Below, in pieces: positions 6,564 through 7,207 of a stretch of 7,207 nt of DNA. A program made the position numbers and the translations under genes. The stretch is taken from positions 1-7,207 of the forward strand of contig JALVRC010000133.1 in assembly GCA_027025255.1 (NCBI GenBank), in the 5' to 3' direction. Position 1 is the stretch's first letter; the number at the start of each line of letters is the position of its first letter. The notes below the pieces were generated by a model. That model did not search any database and was not told the DNA's origin. It saw only the letters and a list, made by a program, of their open reading frames with translations. The DNA is from Caldifarciminota bacterium. GTDB lineage: Bacteria; Hydrothermota; Tepidihabitantia; B3-TA06; JALVRC01.

Positions 6564-7207
6564 CTACATTACCATTCCACCATCAACTCTAATAACCTGA
6601 CCTGTTATATACGACGCATCATCTGAAGCAAGAAAATATACAAGATTGGCAACATCCTCTGGTAAACCCGGACGCCTTAGGGATATAACTTTCATATATT
6701 CTTTAATCACGTCTTCTGGCAGTTTATCAGTCATAGCAGTTTTTATAAACCCAGGAGCTACAGCATTTACAGTTATATTCCTTGAGGCTACTTCTTTTGC
6801 AATTGATTTTGTAAGCCCGATAATCCCTGCTTTTGAAGCTGCATAGTTAGCCTGACCTGCATTACCCATCTGACCAATTACAGAAGCTATATTAATTATC
6901 CTTCCCCATCTCGTTGACATCATGCTTCTTAGAAAAGCTTTGCTTACCACAAAAGTACCACGTAGATTAACATTTATTACCATGTCCCACTGTTCTTCCT
7001 TCATTCTTATAAGCAATGTATCTCTCGTTATACCAGCATTGTTTATGAGGATTTGAACAGTCCCTATGTCTTTTTCAATCTGTTTTTTTACCTCTTCAAT
7101 TGACGTAGTGGAAGAGACATCTCCCTTAAAACCGTAAATCTCCCCTTGTGTTTTCAGTTCCTCTACAGTTTTAACTACAGCATCTTCAACAATATCAACA
7201 ATGATTA
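6564..7207 (-). CDS. fabG: 3-oxoacyl-[acyl-carrier-protein] reductase FabG, N-terminus cut off by the window edge
   Basis: FabG reduces 3-oxoacyl-ACP to (R)-3-hydroxyacyl-ACP with NADPH in the type II fatty acid synthesis cycle, in the cytoplasm, as a tetramer. The frame is open from the right edge to TAG at 6566-6564, giving 213 residues. Compared with the usual ~245, roughly 30-35 residues are missing, including the G-x-x-x-G-x-G cofactor motif. Visible short-chain dehydrogenase features are N-N-A-G (structural/catalytic Asn), the catalytic Ser (codon 6882-6884, in I-A-S-V-I-G), the Y-A-A-S-K catalytic pair (Tyr 6843-6845, Lys 6831-6833), V-A-P-G-F-I and the C-terminal Y-I-T-G-Q-V-x-x-V-D-G-G-M. 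The stretch Q-M-G-N-A-G-Q-A-N-Y-A-A-S-K is characteristic of true FabG rather than generic reductases. A TTG at 7016 could be mistaken for a start, but conserved FabG sequence (G-x-V-x-I-L-I-N-N-A-G-I-T-R-D) continues upstream of it. One base separates it from the TPR gene; the acpP/fabF genes that often follow fabG are absent. Confidence 0.95.
   Translation of the reverse strand, partial: IIVDIVEDAVVKTVEELKTQGEIYGFKGDVSSTTSIEEVKKQIEKDIGTVQILINNAGITRDTLLIRMKEEQWDMVINVNLRGTFVVSKAFLRSMMSTRWGRIINIASVIGQMGNAGQANYAASKAGIIGLTKSIAKEVASRNITVNAVAPGFIKTAMTDKLPEDVIKEYMKVISLRRPGLPEDVANLVYFLASDDASYITGQVIRVDGGMVM

Noticed and set aside
6646..6846. A plus-strand 66-codon open frame opposite fabG, and a similar one at 4255-4455 opposite the TPR gene.
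   Set aside because: Both are antisense to strongly supported genes and have no independent coding evidence.
6564..7016. A shorter FabG starting at TTG 7016.
   Set aside because: Conserved FabG sequence including the N-N-A-G-I-T-R-D motif lies upstream of this codon in the same open frame, so the true start is beyond the right edge.

Overview
The window is AT-rich bacterial DNA with tightly packed genes. It holds two converging gene blocks that meet at a tRNA gene. The organism cannot be named from this sequence. One protein ends in a domain resembling the type A sorting tail of the type IX secretion system (T9SS), next to a beta-propeller/thioredoxin-like protein and a very large TPR protein. 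This combination points to the FCB group (Bacteroidetes/Chlorobi relatives) or to uncultured lineages that share such tails, for example WOR-3-like candidate phyla. That placement is inference.

Plus strand, left to right. (1) The 3' end of an unrecognised gene with two CxC motifs (2-316). (2) A strong intrinsic terminator (324-353) whose T-tract runs straight into the Shine-Dalgarno of the next gene. (3) A 523-residue predicted envelope protein: a beta-propeller-like N-terminal part followed by a TlpA/AhpC-type thioredoxin-like domain that has lost the second active-site cysteine (366-1937). (4) A 429-residue predicted secreted protein with two Asp-box (BNR) motifs and a T9SS-like C-terminal sorting tail, translationally coupled to gene 3 (1937-3226). 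(5) A consensus sigma-70-type promoter (3263-3290) driving tRNA-Gly(TCC) (3301-3372).

Minus strand, right to left. (6) fabG, the 3-oxoacyl-ACP reductase of fatty acid synthesis, entering from the right edge without its N-terminus (6564-7207). (7) One base later, a 1062-residue TPR protein with a short hydrophobic N-terminus (3374-6562). Its stop codon lies one base from the 3' end of the tRNA on the opposite strand.

The two complete plus-strand proteins look like co-translated extracytoplasmic proteins. The TPR protein is probably an envelope scaffold co-expressed with a housekeeping lipid enzyme. All three predicted envelope proteins start with only about 7-10 hydrophobic residues and no basic n-region. 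In-frame stop codons directly upstream prove that at least two of them cannot start earlier. I see no mobile element, CRISPR array or clear defence system. The most interesting signals are the ultra-short leaders, the terminator abutting a ribosome binding site, the monocysteine thioredoxin-like domain, and the fabG-TPR coupling.
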